From SLRI01 sp964402505 (GTDB taxonomy: Bacteria > Pseudomonadota > Alphaproteobacteria > Geminicoccales > Geminicoccaceae): a stretch of DNA of 64,000 nucleotides. The notes below the pieces were generated by a model. That model saw nothing but the letters and a program-made list of their open reading frames with translations, was not told the origin of the DNA and searched no databases. The stretch's first letter is position 1. Every line of letters begins with the position of its first letter. Location: contig CAYOCP010000015.1 of NCBI GenBank assembly GCA_964402505.1, positions 1-64,000 of the forward strand, given 5' to 3'. Shown here in pieces: positions 32,058-40,684 of the stretch. Position numbers and translations under genes: made by a program.

Positions 32058-33038
32058 TCAGGCATAAGGTGCGAACGTTGCCTCGAGCGTTTTTCGATCG
32101 GCACCGGCACGCAAGGCGAGGCTCAGGAGGAGGCGGGCCTTGAGGCCGGAGAGGTAGCCGGCCGCGAGAAGACCGCGGCCGAGGAGGTCGATCTCGGCGC
32201 CGGGGTAGCCGTAGGTGTGGGTGAAGACGGGTCCGGTCATGGCCCGGGACGCGAGGACGACCGGCATGGCCTTCGCCAGGTCGCCGAGCACGGGTGCCGC
32301 ATCGGCGTGGACGTGGCCGGCGCCCATGCCCTCGATGACAGCACCGGCGTAGCCGAGGCCGAGAAGCGCCTCGAACATCCGCGTGTCGCTGCCCATCGGG
32401 CATTTCAGGAGAGCCACCGGCGGCAGCGGGCCGGCCTCGAGCGGCAGGCAGGGATTGCGCGGCAGCCGGACATAGAGCTGCGGACGCCCCTCGATCATCG
32501 TGCCGAGCGGGCCTATGAGCGGCGAGCGAAAGGCCGAGGGCCGGGCAGTGTGCGACTTCTGGACGAAGCGGGCGGCATGAATGTCGTAGTTGAGCACGGC
32601 GAGCGTGCCGAGGCCGCGCGCCGCGGGCGACGCCGCGACGCGGACGGCGGAAAGCAGGTTGGCGGGTCCGTCGGCACCCGGCGCGTCGGCGCCCCGCATG
32701 GCGCCCGTGACGACGATCGGCTGGTCGCCCTCCACCAGCAGATCGAGGATGAAGGCCGACTCCTCGATCGTGTCCGTGCCCTGGATGACCACCGCACCAT
32801 CGAATCCGGCATCGAAGGCCGTCCGAATCTCGCCGGCCACGGCGACGAGGTCCTCCGGCGTCAAGGACGGGCTCGGCAGGCGGAAGGGTGAGCGCGCCTC
32901 GATCTCGGCCACCTCCGCCAAAGCCGGGACCGAAGCGACCAGCTCCTCGGCACCCAGCTTCGGCGCGATGCCGCCCTCGGCGCTCGGCAGCATGGTGATG
33001 GTGCCGCCGAGGGAGAGGACGAGAAGACGGGGCTTCAA
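32058..33038 (-). CDS. L-asparaginase family amidohydrolase
   Basis: 326 residues. Active-site threonines sit in GGTIT (residues 11-15) and in IQGTDTIEE (Thr88-Asp89-Thr90), with the AMRGADA loop near 115 carrying the Lys/Arg position (Arg here). The protein lacks a signal peptide, so it is a cytoplasmic type. It hydrolyses asparagine (or glutamine) to the acid and ammonia. The C-terminal half (SDTRMFEALLGLGYAGAVIEGMGAGHV) forms the second domain. Its start overlaps the stop of the MFS gene by four bases, making it the third gene of a glutaminase-MFS-asparaginase unit. Confidence 0.93.
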   Translation of the reverse strand: MKPRLLVLSLGGTITMLPSAEGGIAPKLGAEELVASVPALAEVAEIEARSPFRLPSPSLTPEDLVAVAGEIRTAFDAGFDGAVVIQGTDTIEESAFILDLLVEGDQPIVVTGAMRGADAPGADGPANLLSAVRVAASPAARGLGTLAVLNYDIHAARFVQKSHTARPSAFRSPLIGPLGTMIEGRPQLYVRLPRNPCLPLEAGPLPPVALLKCPMGSDTRMFEALLGLGYAGAVIEGMGAGHVHADAAPVLGDLAKAMPVVLASRAMTGPVFTHTYGYPGAEIDLLGRGLLAAGYLSGLKARLLLSLALRAGADRKTLEATFAPYA

Positions 33039-34732
33039 GCCGTCACCTCCCTGGCTGCGCTCTCCCTCGCCTCGTACTCCCGGGCGATCCGCCGCTCCTC
33101 CTCGGCCGAGGGCTCGGGCGGGTTGGCGGGAATCGCGCCCGGCCGGTAGTCGGGCAGCCGGCCGGCCGGGATGATCGTCAGCGCCGCCAGCGCGGCCATC
33201 ACGAGCAGCCCGATCTTGAGGGCCCGGAGCCTCGCCTCGGTGTTGATGCGCACCGCCTCCGCCACCTGGTCGGGCGTCGCCGAGGTGTCGCCGAGAATGA
33301 CCTCGAGGCGATCGGTGGTGACGAAATTGATGTTGTCGAGGTCGAGCTCGGCCTGGATCGCGGGCGGGAAGGCCGGGTTCTCGGCCAGATGGCGGACCAC
33401 GACGGTGCTGAGCAGGCCGACCATGAGAGCGCCGGCGACGGCGGTGCCGACGGCGGCGGCGAGGTTTTGCGTCGTGCCGCGCAGCGAGCCGACGTCGCTC
33501 GCCAGCTCCTTGGGTGCGGCGGTGACGAGGACGTTGAAGACGAGGGTGACGAGCGCGCCCTGGCCGGCGCCGAAGACGAAGAGACCGAGCAGCACCGGCA
33601 GCTCGGTCCAGTCATTCCTGACGACGAAGGCGAGCCAGAGGAGCGCCACGGTGCAGAGCGCGAAGCCGATCCGTCCGATCTGCCGGGGCGACATCCTGCC
33701 GTAGAGGCGAACGACGAGGATGGCGGCGAAGAAGACCGTGAGGTTGAACGGCATCATCGCCACGGCGGTCGCGATCGGCGTTCGACCCTGGACGATCTGG
33801 ATGTAGAGCGGCACCGAGAAGTTGAGCGCCGCCTCGAGCGCCACGACGGCGAACATGGTGTAGACGGCGGCCCGTTCGGCGGACGACAGGACGACCCGCA
33901 GGTCGAGCAGCGGGGTCCTGCCGGCAGCGGCGACACGCCGGCACCAGACGATCAGGCTCTGCAGGAGGATGATGCCGATGACGATCATGATCGGCGCCGG
34001 CGACATGCCGAGCAGGTCGAAGGGCGCGTTCGGGCCGGCGACGCCGAGGCCCCAGCGGTTGAGGTTGTTGAAGCCGAAGCTGATGAGAATGATGGCGGCG
34101 GCGGCGAGGACGACGCCGACCAGGTCGATCTGCACCTCCGGTCGGCCCTTGTCCTCCTTCAGCTTGAAGCTGAGCAAGAAGACGATCGCCGAGACGGCGA
34201 TCAGGATGCCGAAGACCGGCCGCCAGCCGATGAACGTGCCGAGCACGCCGCCGATGATGAAGGCGAGCGCGCTAGCACCGGCCCGTGCCGAGCCGAGCGC
34301 GCCCACGGCGGTCGCCTGCTGCGTGCCCTGATAGTGATTGGCGATGAGCGCCACCAGCGCCGGCACCATCACCGCCGCCGCCATGCCGCAGAGGCCCTGG
34401 GCCGTCAGCATCAGCGTGGCGTTGGGGCTGAGCGTCATGAGGGTCTGCGCCAAGGCGTAGACGGCGACGACGATGCGGAACATCCTCGTCGCACCGTGGC
34501 GCTGGGTGAGCTTGGAGCCGAGCATGACGAGGCCAGCGACGGCGAGCGAGTACATGACGATGCCCGTCGCGACCGTGGTCGGCGGAACGCCGAAGCTCGC
34601 CACCATGCCGCTCATCGACACCGGCAGGGCCGCGACGTTGAAGGACATGATCGCCTGGCCGAGACAGATGGCGATCATCGGGACCCACGATTCACCTGCT
34701 GCGACGCCCGTCGCCGCCGTCGCCGTGCTCAT
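33035..34732 (-). CDS. MFS transporter, DHA2-like (14 predicted helices)
   Basis: 565 residues with about 14 membrane segments. Start at 34732 gives a short polar N-terminus (MSTATAATGVAAGES) before the first helix. Loop 2-3 carries GSKLTQRHGATRMFRI, the MFS motif A region, in a degenerate form. Helices 4-5 show PALVALIANHYQG and SARAGASALAFIIGGVLGTFIGWRPVFGI. It is a proton-coupled exporter-type carrier by family; the gene's place between glutaminase and asparaginase suggests an amino acid or ammonium-related substrate instead of a drug, which is inference. Two residues of periplasmic loop length (about 480-520) are longer than usual and acidic. Confidence 0.87.
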   Translation of the reverse strand: MSTATAATGVAAGESWVPMIAICLGQAIMSFNVAALPVSMSGMVASFGVPPTTVATGIVMYSLAVAGLVMLGSKLTQRHGATRMFRIVVAVYALAQTLMTLSPNATLMLTAQGLCGMAAAVMVPALVALIANHYQGTQQATAVGALGSARAGASALAFIIGGVLGTFIGWRPVFGILIAVSAIVFLLSFKLKEDKGRPEVQIDLVGVVLAAAAIILISFGFNNLNRWGLGVAGPNAPFDLLGMSPAPIMIVIGIILLQSLIVWCRRVAAAGRTPLLDLRVVLSSAERAAVYTMFAVVALEAALNFSVPLYIQIVQGRTPIATAVAMMPFNLTVFFAAILVVRLYGRMSPRQIGRIGFALCTVALLWLAFVVRNDWTELPVLLGLFVFGAGQGALVTLVFNVLVTAAPKELASDVGSLRGTTQNLAAAVGTAVAGALMVGLLSTVVVRHLAENPAFPPAIQAELDLDNINFVTTDRLEVILGDTSATPDQVAEAVRINTEARLRALKIGLLVMAALAALTIIPAGRLPDYRPGAIPANPPEPSAEEERRIAREYEARESAAREVTA

Positions 34733-34767
34733 GAAGAGTCTCCCTGACCTGTTGTCTTTCTTGTCGT

Positions 34768-35772
34768 TCAGTCTTCCGGGCGGGAGGCGAAGAGGTTGAG
34801 GCCCATGCGCTCCGAGAGATACTTCGTGGCCCTCTGGCCCTTGATGCTGTTGCCGGCCTCGTCGAGCGGCGGGGCGAAGGTGGCGAGCCCGCCCTTGCCG
34901 GGCACCATGGTGACGATGCCGCCGCCGACCCCGCTCTTGCCGGGCAGGCCGATCTCGTAGAGCCAGTCGCCGGAGCGCTCGTAGAGCCCGGCCGTGGCAA
35001 GTGCGGCGAGCACGCGCTTGCAGACGGTGGAACCGACCACGCGCTTCTTCGTCACCGGGTTGACGCCGCCATCGGCGAGCGTCGCCCCCATGATCGCGAG
35101 ATCCCGGGCGGTGACGAGGAGCGAGCATTGCCGCGTGTAGATATCGGTCGCCTCGAGCGCGTCCGCGTACATGCGCCCGTACCCTTCGAGCAGCTTGGCG
35201 ATGCCGCGGTTGCGCTGGTTGGTCAGGGCCTCGGACCGGTAGACCTCCTCGTCGAGCTCGAGAGTGCGACCGGCGAAGCGGGAGAGGCCGTCCCGGACCC
35301 ATTGCCATTTCGCTTCCGCGTCGGCGCCGGGAGCGAGGCTTGTGGTGGCGATCGCACAGGCATTGACCATCGGGTTCATGGTGCGGTCGCCATTGAGCTC
35401 GACCGCCATGACCGAGTTGAAGGGCAGGCCGGTGGCGTTCACGCCGATCCGCTCGCGCGCCAGCTCGCACCCGAGGGCCTCGCTCGCCAGGGCAAAGAGG
35501 AAGGGCTTGGAGACGCTCTGGATGGAGAACGCGTGATCGGCGTCACCGATCGCATGCACGGCCCCGTCCACGCCGGCGATGCAGATGCCGAAGAGGTCGC
35601 GAGGCACGCGCGCCAGTGCCGGAATGTAGTCGGCGACCTTGCCTTCATCGACTGCGCGGTAACGCTCGAAGGCCTCGCTCACGTAGCGACGGATCAGGTC
35701 GCCACTGGGCAGATGCCCGGTCGAGACCGCCTTGGCGGCGGTGGCTTCGTCGACGTCGACGGGGACGAACAT
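34768..35772 (-). CDS. glsA: Glutaminase
   Basis: 334 residues, a serine-dependent beta-lactamase-like glutaminase. The catalytic Ser-x-x-Lys is SVSK (Ser86, Lys89) in AFSIQSVSKPF; other blocks are GLPFNSVMAVELN, PMVNACAIATTSL, SEALTNQRNRGIAKLLEGYG, YTRQCSLLVTARDLAIMGATLADGGVNP and LPGKSGVGGGI. It hydrolyses glutamine to glutamate and ammonia in the cytoplasm. First gene of the glutaminase-MFS-asparaginase unit; 35 bases separate it from the MFS gene. The ATG at 35772 is the only good start. A 7-bp inverted repeat lies upstream at 35825-35847. Confidence 0.96.
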   Translation of the reverse strand: MFVPVDVDEATAAKAVSTGHLPSGDLIRRYVSEAFERYRAVDEGKVADYIPALARVPRDLFGICIAGVDGAVHAIGDADHAFSIQSVSKPFLFALASEALGCELARERIGVNATGLPFNSVMAVELNGDRTMNPMVNACAIATTSLAPGADAEAKWQWVRDGLSRFAGRTLELDEEVYRSEALTNQRNRGIAKLLEGYGRMYADALEATDIYTRQCSLLVTARDLAIMGATLADGGVNPVTKKRVVGSTVCKRVLAALATAGLYERSGDWLYEIGLPGKSGVGGGIVTMVPGKGGLATFAPPLDEAGNSIKGQRATKYLSERMGLNLFASRPED

Positions 35773-35824
35773 CGTTTATCCCGACCTCGCGCGCGAGAAC
35801 CGACCGAAGCCGTTTCAACACTTC

Positions 35825-35847
35825 CTTTCGCACGAACAGGGCGAAAG
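35825..35847. repeat. Inverted repeat upstream of glsA
   Basis: CTTTCGC at 35825-35831 and GCGAAAG at 35841-35847 with a 9-base spacer, 53 bases before the glutaminase start. It overlaps a TTGACT sequence on the minus strand that could be a -35 element. It may be an operator or an RNA hairpin in the leader; no regulator is identified. Confidence 0.35.
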
Positions 35848-35944
35848 TCAAATTGCGAACGAGACGAGGGCGAAGCCCGTCCCGCCGCGGGTGCCGGGGC
35901 CGATCTCCTGGAGCGCCCGCGGGGGAGATGGAGATCCCGGCGGG

Positions 35945-36481
35945 TCAGGAGCCGGTCGGGTTGTCGAGCCTGGGTGCCTCGGCGGGGCGCGGGGTGGAGG
36001 TGGAGGTGGAGGGCGATGCGGAAGGAGTGTTGAGCATGCCGATCGTGCCGGTCAGCCGGCCGCCGCGCTCGACCTCGAGCTCGCCATAGCGGATGGTGCC
36101 GTCGACGCGGCCGGTGCCGCGCACCAGAAGGCGGCCGCTGACGGTGAGCTCGCCCTCGTAGACGCCGCTGATCACCGCGTCCTCGACGGAGGCCTTGCCA
36201 TGGGTGAAGCGGCCGGTCTCGGCGATCTCGATGGCACGGGTCTCGTTGAGCGTGACCTGGACGTTGCCCTCGACGACGAGCAGGTCGCACGAGGTGATGT
36301 CGCCGCTCAGGCTCAGGCCCTGGCCGACGATCAGGCGCTTGCCGACCGGCTCGCCGGCGGTGGCGGCCGCCCTGGCCGGCGGTGGCGGCGACTTGGGGGC
36401 CGGCGGCGGTGCCGGGGGCACGGGCATGGCACCGCGCGACGGCAAGGGTGGGATCGGCTCGTCGTCTTTCTTGCGGAACAT
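35945..36481 (-). CDS. Bactofilin (polymer-forming cytoskeletal protein)
   Basis: 178 residues. Start at 36481 (MFRKKDDEPIPPLP) gives the usual short basic N-terminus. A Pro/Ala-rich linker (residues 10-48) is followed by the bactofilin beta-helix (about 50-150), with repeated LxxGxxxG turns: RLIVGQGLSLSGDI, LLVVEGNVQV, GVYEGELTVSGRLLVRGTGRVDGTIRYGELEVERGGRLTGTI. A Ser/Thr/Pro-rich tail closes it. Bactofilins polymerise without nucleotides and scaffold cell-shape, stalk or wall-synthesis machinery at the membrane. It stands alone, between the glutaminase leader and a DapA-like gene. No M23 peptidase partner is adjacent. Confidence 0.95.
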   Translation of the reverse strand: MFRKKDDEPIPPLPSRGAMPVPPAPPPAPKSPPPPARAAATAGEPVGKRLIVGQGLSLSGDITSCDLLVVEGNVQVTLNETRAIEIAETGRFTHGKASVEDAVISGVYEGELTVSGRLLVRGTGRVDGTIRYGELEVERGGRLTGTIGMLNTPSASPSTSTSTPRPAEAPRLDNPTGS

Positions 36482-36573
36482 GGGAATCGGTCTCCCCGGG
36501 GTGTTGATGCCGGCAGTGCGCCGCCCTTGTAACAACTGGCGGGCCAGATACCAACCTTCGTGCTGCGGCGGGG

Positions 36574-37485
36574 TCAGGGCGTGGGGTAGGGACCGAGCTC
36601 CCCGGCGAGGCGCCGCGTGATGGCGAGGCCGAAGGGTGTCGGCAGCATGGCGGGGTCGCGATCGACTACCGCCTCGGGGTCGAGGCCGAGTCGGGCGGCG
36701 ACCAGCCGCTTGCCGTAGCAGATGAGCGAGGCGATCGACTGCATGACGAAGGTGATGGCGGGCAGGATCTCGCGGTAGAGCGCTTCCGCCTCGGCCTCCC
36801 TGCCCTGCCGCATGAGCTCCAGGATGCGAACCTGGGTGTCGTAGCAGTCCGGGGCCGGGATCATGCCGACGCAGCCGGCGCGGATGTTGTCGGTGAACTC
36901 GAGCCCGCCCCGGCCGTTGAGGACGCGGTAGCGGCCCTCCGTGGTGCGCACGATGGATTCGATCTCGACGGCCGAGGTCTCGCCCTTCAGCAGGGTGACG
37001 TTGGGGTGCTGGCGGTTGAGGGTGGCGAGGCCCCGGGGCGAGAGGGCGAGGCCCAGATAGGCGGGCGCGTGCTGGATGGCGACCGGCACCGGCGAGGCGT
37101 CGGCGATCTGGCCGAAGAAGCGGAGCAGGGCCGCCTCGTCGATGTCCTGGACGGCCGGCGGCTGCAGGATGACCCAGCCGGCGCCGGCATCGGCGGCTTC
37201 GCGCACGAAGGCGACCTGCTCCTCGACCGTGCGGCCGAAGACGGTGACGGCGAGCGGCACGCGGCCGGCGGCCCGGTCCGCCACCAGCGCCAGCACCCGC
37301 CGTCGCTCGTCGGGCGTCAGCTTGCCCACCTCGGTGGCGATGCCGAGGCAGGCGATGCCGTGGGCACCGCCGGCGAGGCAGGCGTCGATCTGGCGGTGCA
37401 TCAGCGCCTCGTCGATCCGGCCTTGCGAATCGAAGAACGCGTAGACGATGGGGTAGATACCCCCTACAGCCTCGCCAGCAGCCAT
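36574..37485 (-). CDS. Dihydrodipicolinate synthase/N-acetylneuraminate lyase family protein (atypical)
   Basis: 303 residues with a TIM-barrel DapA pattern: GGIYPIVYAFFDSQGRIDEALMHRQIDACLAGGAHGIACLGIATEVGKLTPDERRRVL. The Schiff-base lysine is in NVTLLKGETS. The tyrosine of the usual YNxP motif is replaced (AIQHAPAYLG), so it is unlikely to make dihydrodipicolinate; a sugar-acid or other keto-acid aldolase/lyase is more probable. The start is supported by GAGGGG upstream. It is divergent from the Bcr/CflA transporter, only 30 bases away, so the two may share control and act on the same compound. Confidence 0.9.
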   Translation of the reverse strand: MAAGEAVGGIYPIVYAFFDSQGRIDEALMHRQIDACLAGGAHGIACLGIATEVGKLTPDERRRVLALVADRAAGRVPLAVTVFGRTVEEQVAFVREAADAGAGWVILQPPAVQDIDEAALLRFFGQIADASPVPVAIQHAPAYLGLALSPRGLATLNRQHPNVTLLKGETSAVEIESIVRTTEGRYRVLNGRGGLEFTDNIRAGCVGMIPAPDCYDTQVRILELMRQGREAEAEALYREILPAITFVMQSIASLICYGKRLVAARLGLDPEAVVDRDPAMLPTPFGLAITRRLAGELGPYPTP

Positions 37486-37515
37486 CGTCGCATCCCCTCC
37501 TCGTCTCGGGCAGCC

Positions 37516-38724
37516 ATGCCAGTACGCCCCCTTGTGCCGGGTTCCGTCGCCTTTGTCGCGCTCATCGCGGCGATTCTCACCATGTCGGCGATGACCATCG
37601 ACATCAACCTGCCGGCCATTCCGGCGACGGCGCGCGCCTTCGGCGCCTCCGAGACCCAGGCCCAGCTCACCGTCTCGGTGTTCTTTTTGGGCTTCGCGGC
37701 CGGCCAGGCCTTCTTCGGGCCGCTCGCCGACCGCTTCGGCCGGCGGCCGCTCCTGATCCTCGGCATTCTGGCCTATCTCGTGGCGACGCTGATCTGTGCC
37801 CTGGCACCCGATATCGAGCTTCTGCTCGGTGCGCGGCTGGCGCAGGGCCTGGCCGCCGCGTCGGGGCCCATTCTCGGCAGGGCGGTGATCCGCGATCGTT
37901 TCGAGGGGGCGGAGATGGCGCGCATCACCTCCTTCGTGATGGCCGCCTTCGTCATGGCGCCGGTCATCGCCCCATCGATCGGTGCGCTCATCCTGGCCTT
38001 CGCCTCCTGGCGCTGGATCTTCGGCTTTCTCGCCGGCTACGGCACGGTGCTGCTGATCCTCGTGGTCACCCGGCTCGACGAGAGCCTGGCCCGGCCGGAT
38101 CGGGGCGCGCTGCGGCCGCGGCGCATCGTGGGTGCCTATCGAGCCGTGCTGGCGCATGCCGATTCGCGCCGCTACGGAGCGCTTTCCGTGCTCGGCCTCG
38201 CCATGCTGATCGCCTATCTGATCAGCGCGGCGCCGATCTTCATGACGATCTACGGGCTTTCGCCCTCGGCTTTCGGGATGGTCTTCGCGGCGATCGCCAT
38301 CTGCTCGGCGATCGGCAGCCTCGTGAACACGCGCCTCGTGCGGCGCTTCCCCCTCGAGGCGATCATCCGCTGGGCTTTCTTCGGTGCCACGATCGCCATG
38401 GCGCTGGCATTGGGCGTGGCGCAGCTCGGCCTCGGCGGCGCCTTCGGGCTGGTGCCGCTTTTCGGCGTCTTCTTCCTCTGCTTCAGCGTGATCGTGCCCA
38501 ATGCCACGGCCATCGCCATGCTGCCGCATGCCGCGATCGCGGGTGCCGCGACCTCGGCCTTGGGCGTGGCGCAGAGCGTCATCCCGGCGATCGTCGGCAC
38601 GTTCGTCGCGGCCATCGGCGACGGCACGGCGCGGCCCGCCATCCTGACCATGCTGGTGCTGGCGGCGACCGGTCTCTGGCTGGCGCGCCAGCCGGCGGCT
38701 CAGGCGACCAGGGCGCCCTCGTGA
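37516..38724 (+). CDS. Bcr/CflA family MFS efflux transporter
   Basis: 402 residues with 12 membrane segments. MFS motif A is clear in ADRFGRRPLLILG after the second helix, and the first helix carries MTIDINLPAIPATARAFGASETQAQLTVSVFFLGFAAGQAFFGPL, the mark of the Bcr/CflA branch. It exports small compounds in exchange for protons. The divergent DapA-like gene begins 30 bases away. The last 25 bases overlap the end of the convergent methyltransferase gene ogt. Confidence 0.94.
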   Translation: MPVRPLVPGSVAFVALIAAILTMSAMTIDINLPAIPATARAFGASETQAQLTVSVFFLGFAAGQAFFGPLADRFGRRPLLILGILAYLVATLICALAPDIELLLGARLAQGLAAASGPILGRAVIRDRFEGAEMARITSFVMAAFVMAPVIAPSIGALILAFASWRWIFGFLAGYGTVLLILVVTRLDESLARPDRGALRPRRIVGAYRAVLAHADSRRYGALSVLGLAMLIAYLISAAPIFMTIYGLSPSAFGMVFAAIAICSAIGSLVNTRLVRRFPLEAIIRWAFFGATIAMALALGVAQLGLGGAFGLVPLFGVFFLCFSVIVPNATAIAMLPHAAIAGAATSALGVAQSVIPAIVGTFVAAIGDGTARPAILTMLVLAATGLWLARQPAAQATRAPS

Positions 38725-39197
38725 CGGAGCAGCCAGGCCTTGCGCTCGAGCCCGCCGCCATAGCCGACCAGCCGCCCGTCGGCACCGATGACCCGATGGC
38801 AGGGCAGGACCAGCGAGACGGGGTTCCGGCCATTGGCGGCGCCGGCGGCGCGCACCGCCTTCGGCCGGCCGATCGAGGCCGCGAGCTTGGCGTAGGACCA
38901 GGTGGTGCCGCAGGCGATCTGCCGCAGCGCCCGCCAGACGGTGGTCTCGAAGGCACCGCCCTCGACATGCACGGCGAGATCGTCGAGGGCTCCAAGATCG
39001 CCCTCGAAATAGGCGGCGACCGCCCGGGCGAAGGGCGAGGGCGCGGTGTCGGTCGCCGGTTCCAGGGGTCCCTCGCCCCAGCCCTTGCCGAGCCGGTCCC
39101 GGAAGTCGAGACGATGCAGGGCCTGGCCGTCATGGGCGATGAGCACGTCGCCGATGGGCGACGGGATGCGCTCGATGATGAGAGGGCGGTCCGTCAT
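38700..39197 (-). CDS. ogt: Methylated-DNA--protein-cysteine S-methyltransferase
   Basis: 165 residues. The alkyl-acceptor Cys133 is in LVLPCHRVIG, preceded by the helix-turn-helix RRPKAVRAAGAANGRNP-like segment (SIGRPKAVRAAGAANGRNPVSL) that enters the minor groove. The N-terminal RNase-H-like part (8-80) is short, as in Ogt-type rather than Ada-type proteins. It removes O6-alkyl groups from guanine in a single-turnover reaction. The start ATG at 39197 was chosen because the conserved core begins right after it; the open frame upstream is non-coding. Symbol ogt is used for the short type. Confidence 0.95.
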   Translation of the reverse strand: MTDRPLIIERIPSPIGDVLIAHDGQALHRLDFRDRLGKGWGEGPLEPATDTAPSPFARAVAAYFEGDLGALDDLAVHVEGGAFETTVWRALRQIACGTTWSYAKLAASIGRPKAVRAAGAANGRNPVSLVLPCHRVIGADGRLVGYGGGLERKAWLLRHEGALVA

Positions 39198-39263
39198 GCG
39201 GCGATTATGGCCAGAACGCGCAAGGGAGGCTAGAAGACTGCGCGTCAGCCAGCAGGAACACCG

Positions 39264-40211
39264 ATGCCGCACCTCGACGCCTCCGCCAGGGGGGTCTTCA
39301 TCATCGCCGCCACGCCGTTCGCGCCGGACGGCAGGCTCGATCTCGTTGCCACCGACCGCCTGATCGAGTTCTACCTCGAGAAGGGTGTGGATGGCCTCAC
39401 CATTCTCGGCATGATGGGCGAGGCGCCGAAGCTGACCGACGAGGAGGCCAGAACCTTCGCGCTGCATGTGCTCGGCCGGATCGACGGCCGGGTTCCGGTG
39501 GTGGTGGGGGCCTCGGCGCCGGGCTTCGCTCCGATGCGCGCCCTCGGCGAGGTGGTGATGGATGCCGGGGCGGCGGGGCTCATGGTGCAGCCGCCGGCAA
39601 CCGCGGCCAGGGGCGACGACATGGTCCTGGGATATTGCCGGATGGTGGCGGAGACCCTGGGCGAGGCCACACCCTGGGTTCTGCAGGATTTTCCGCTGGC
39701 ATCCGGGGTGCCGATGAGTGCCGTGCTGATCCGGCGGATCATGGCGGCCTGCCCCAACGTGGTGATGCTCAAGCACGAGGACTGGCCGGGGCTCGACAAG
39801 CTGAGCGCGCTTCGTGCAGCCGAGGCGGAAGCCGGGTCTCGCGTCTCGATCCTGACCGGCAATGGCGGCATCTTCCTGCCGTTCGAGCTGGCGCGGGGCG
39901 CCGACGGGGCGATGACCGGCTTCGCCTATCCGGAGATGCTGGTCGAGGTCTGCCGGCTGCATGCCCTGGGCGAGAAGGAGGCCATGCTGGATCTCTTCGA
40001 TCGCTATCTGCCGCTGGTCCGCTACGAGCAGCAGCCGGGGCTGGGGCTCGTGGCGCGCAAATACGTGCTCTGGCGGCGGGGGGCGCTCGCCTGCCCGGCG
40101 GCCCGCATGCCGGCACCGAGACTGACGGAGGAGGCCATGGCCGAGATCGACTGGCTGATGCGGCGGCTCGAGCGCTCGCTCGACCGCCAGACGGAGGAAG
40201 ACGTGGCATGA
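39264..40211 (+). CDS. Dihydrodipicolinate synthase family protein (atypical), paired with a ureidoglycolate-lyase-like gene
   Basis: 315 residues, DapA/NanA-family TIM barrel: GVFIIAATPFAPDGRLDLVATDRLIEFYLEKGVDGLTILGMMGEAPKLTDEE. The Schiff-base lysine is in VVMLKHEDWP. The YNxP tyrosine position reads LQDFPLASG, so it is not a true DapA. The family includes lyases for keto-sugar acids, hydroxyproline derivatives and other pyruvate or semialdehyde products. It overlaps the next gene (ATGA), and the paired enzyme is a small cupin-like lyase, so the two probably act in one short pathway. Substrate unknown. Confidence 0.9.
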   Translation: MPHLDASARGVFIIAATPFAPDGRLDLVATDRLIEFYLEKGVDGLTILGMMGEAPKLTDEEARTFALHVLGRIDGRVPVVVGASAPGFAPMRALGEVVMDAGAAGLMVQPPATAARGDDMVLGYCRMVAETLGEATPWVLQDFPLASGVPMSAVLIRRIMAACPNVVMLKHEDWPGLDKLSALRAAEAEAGSRVSILTGNGGIFLPFELARGADGAMTGFAYPEMLVEVCRLHALGEKEAMLDLFDRYLPLVRYEQQPGLGLVARKYVLWRRGALACPAARMPAPRLTEEAMAEIDWLMRRLERSLDRQTEEDVA

Positions 40212-40684
40212 AGCTCACCCTGCACCCGTTCGACGGGGCGGCCTTCGCCGCCTTCGGCAGCGTGGTCGAGCCGCCGGCGCCCAGGGCCAGCGCCGATCTC
40301 CTCGCGCATCTGGCCGAAGGTGGGCCGGGCACGTCGCTCTGCGTGAAGCTCGACACGCATGCTCCGGGGTCGCTGCCGATGCAGGCGCCCCGGATGGAGC
40401 GCCATCTCCTGACGGAGCAGCTCTTCCTGCCGATCGGCTCCGCCCGCTACGCCATCGCCGCGGCCCTGGCGGGGCCGGAGGGCCTTCCGGATCTCGCCAC
40501 GCTCAAAGGCTTTCTCGTCGAGGGCGAGACCGGTATCTGCTACAGGCGCGGGGTCTGGCATCTGCCGATCACCATCCTCGACCGGCCGAGCACGTTTCTC
40601 ATGATGATGGCGGCGACCGGCGATCCGTCGGTCGACACCGCCTGGGCCGAGCTGGCGACGCCGCTCGAGGTCGACGCCGCCTGA
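40208..40684 (+). CDS. Ureidoglycolate lyase family protein
   Basis: 158 residues. It matches the AllA-type ureidoglycolate lyase: LTLHPFDGAAFAAFGSVVEPP, RMERHLLTEQLFLPIGSARYAIAAAL, LKGFLVEGETGICYRRGVWHLPITILDRPSTFLMM. The HLPI and FLPI segments line the small beta barrel. AllA splits ureidoglycolate to glyoxylate and urea in purine breakdown, but no other allantoin gene is nearby; its partner is a DapA-like lyase. A related keto-acid or ureido substrate is likely, and the substrate is unassigned. Its start overlaps the previous stop (ATGA); its stop is directly followed by that of the convergent NUDIX gene. Confidence 0.9.
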   Translation: MKLTLHPFDGAAFAAFGSVVEPPAPRASADLLAHLAEGGPGTSLCVKLDTHAPGSLPMQAPRMERHLLTEQLFLPIGSARYAIAAALAGPEGLPDLATLKGFLVEGETGICYRRGVWHLPITILDRPSTFLMMMAATGDPSVDTAWAELATPLEVDAA

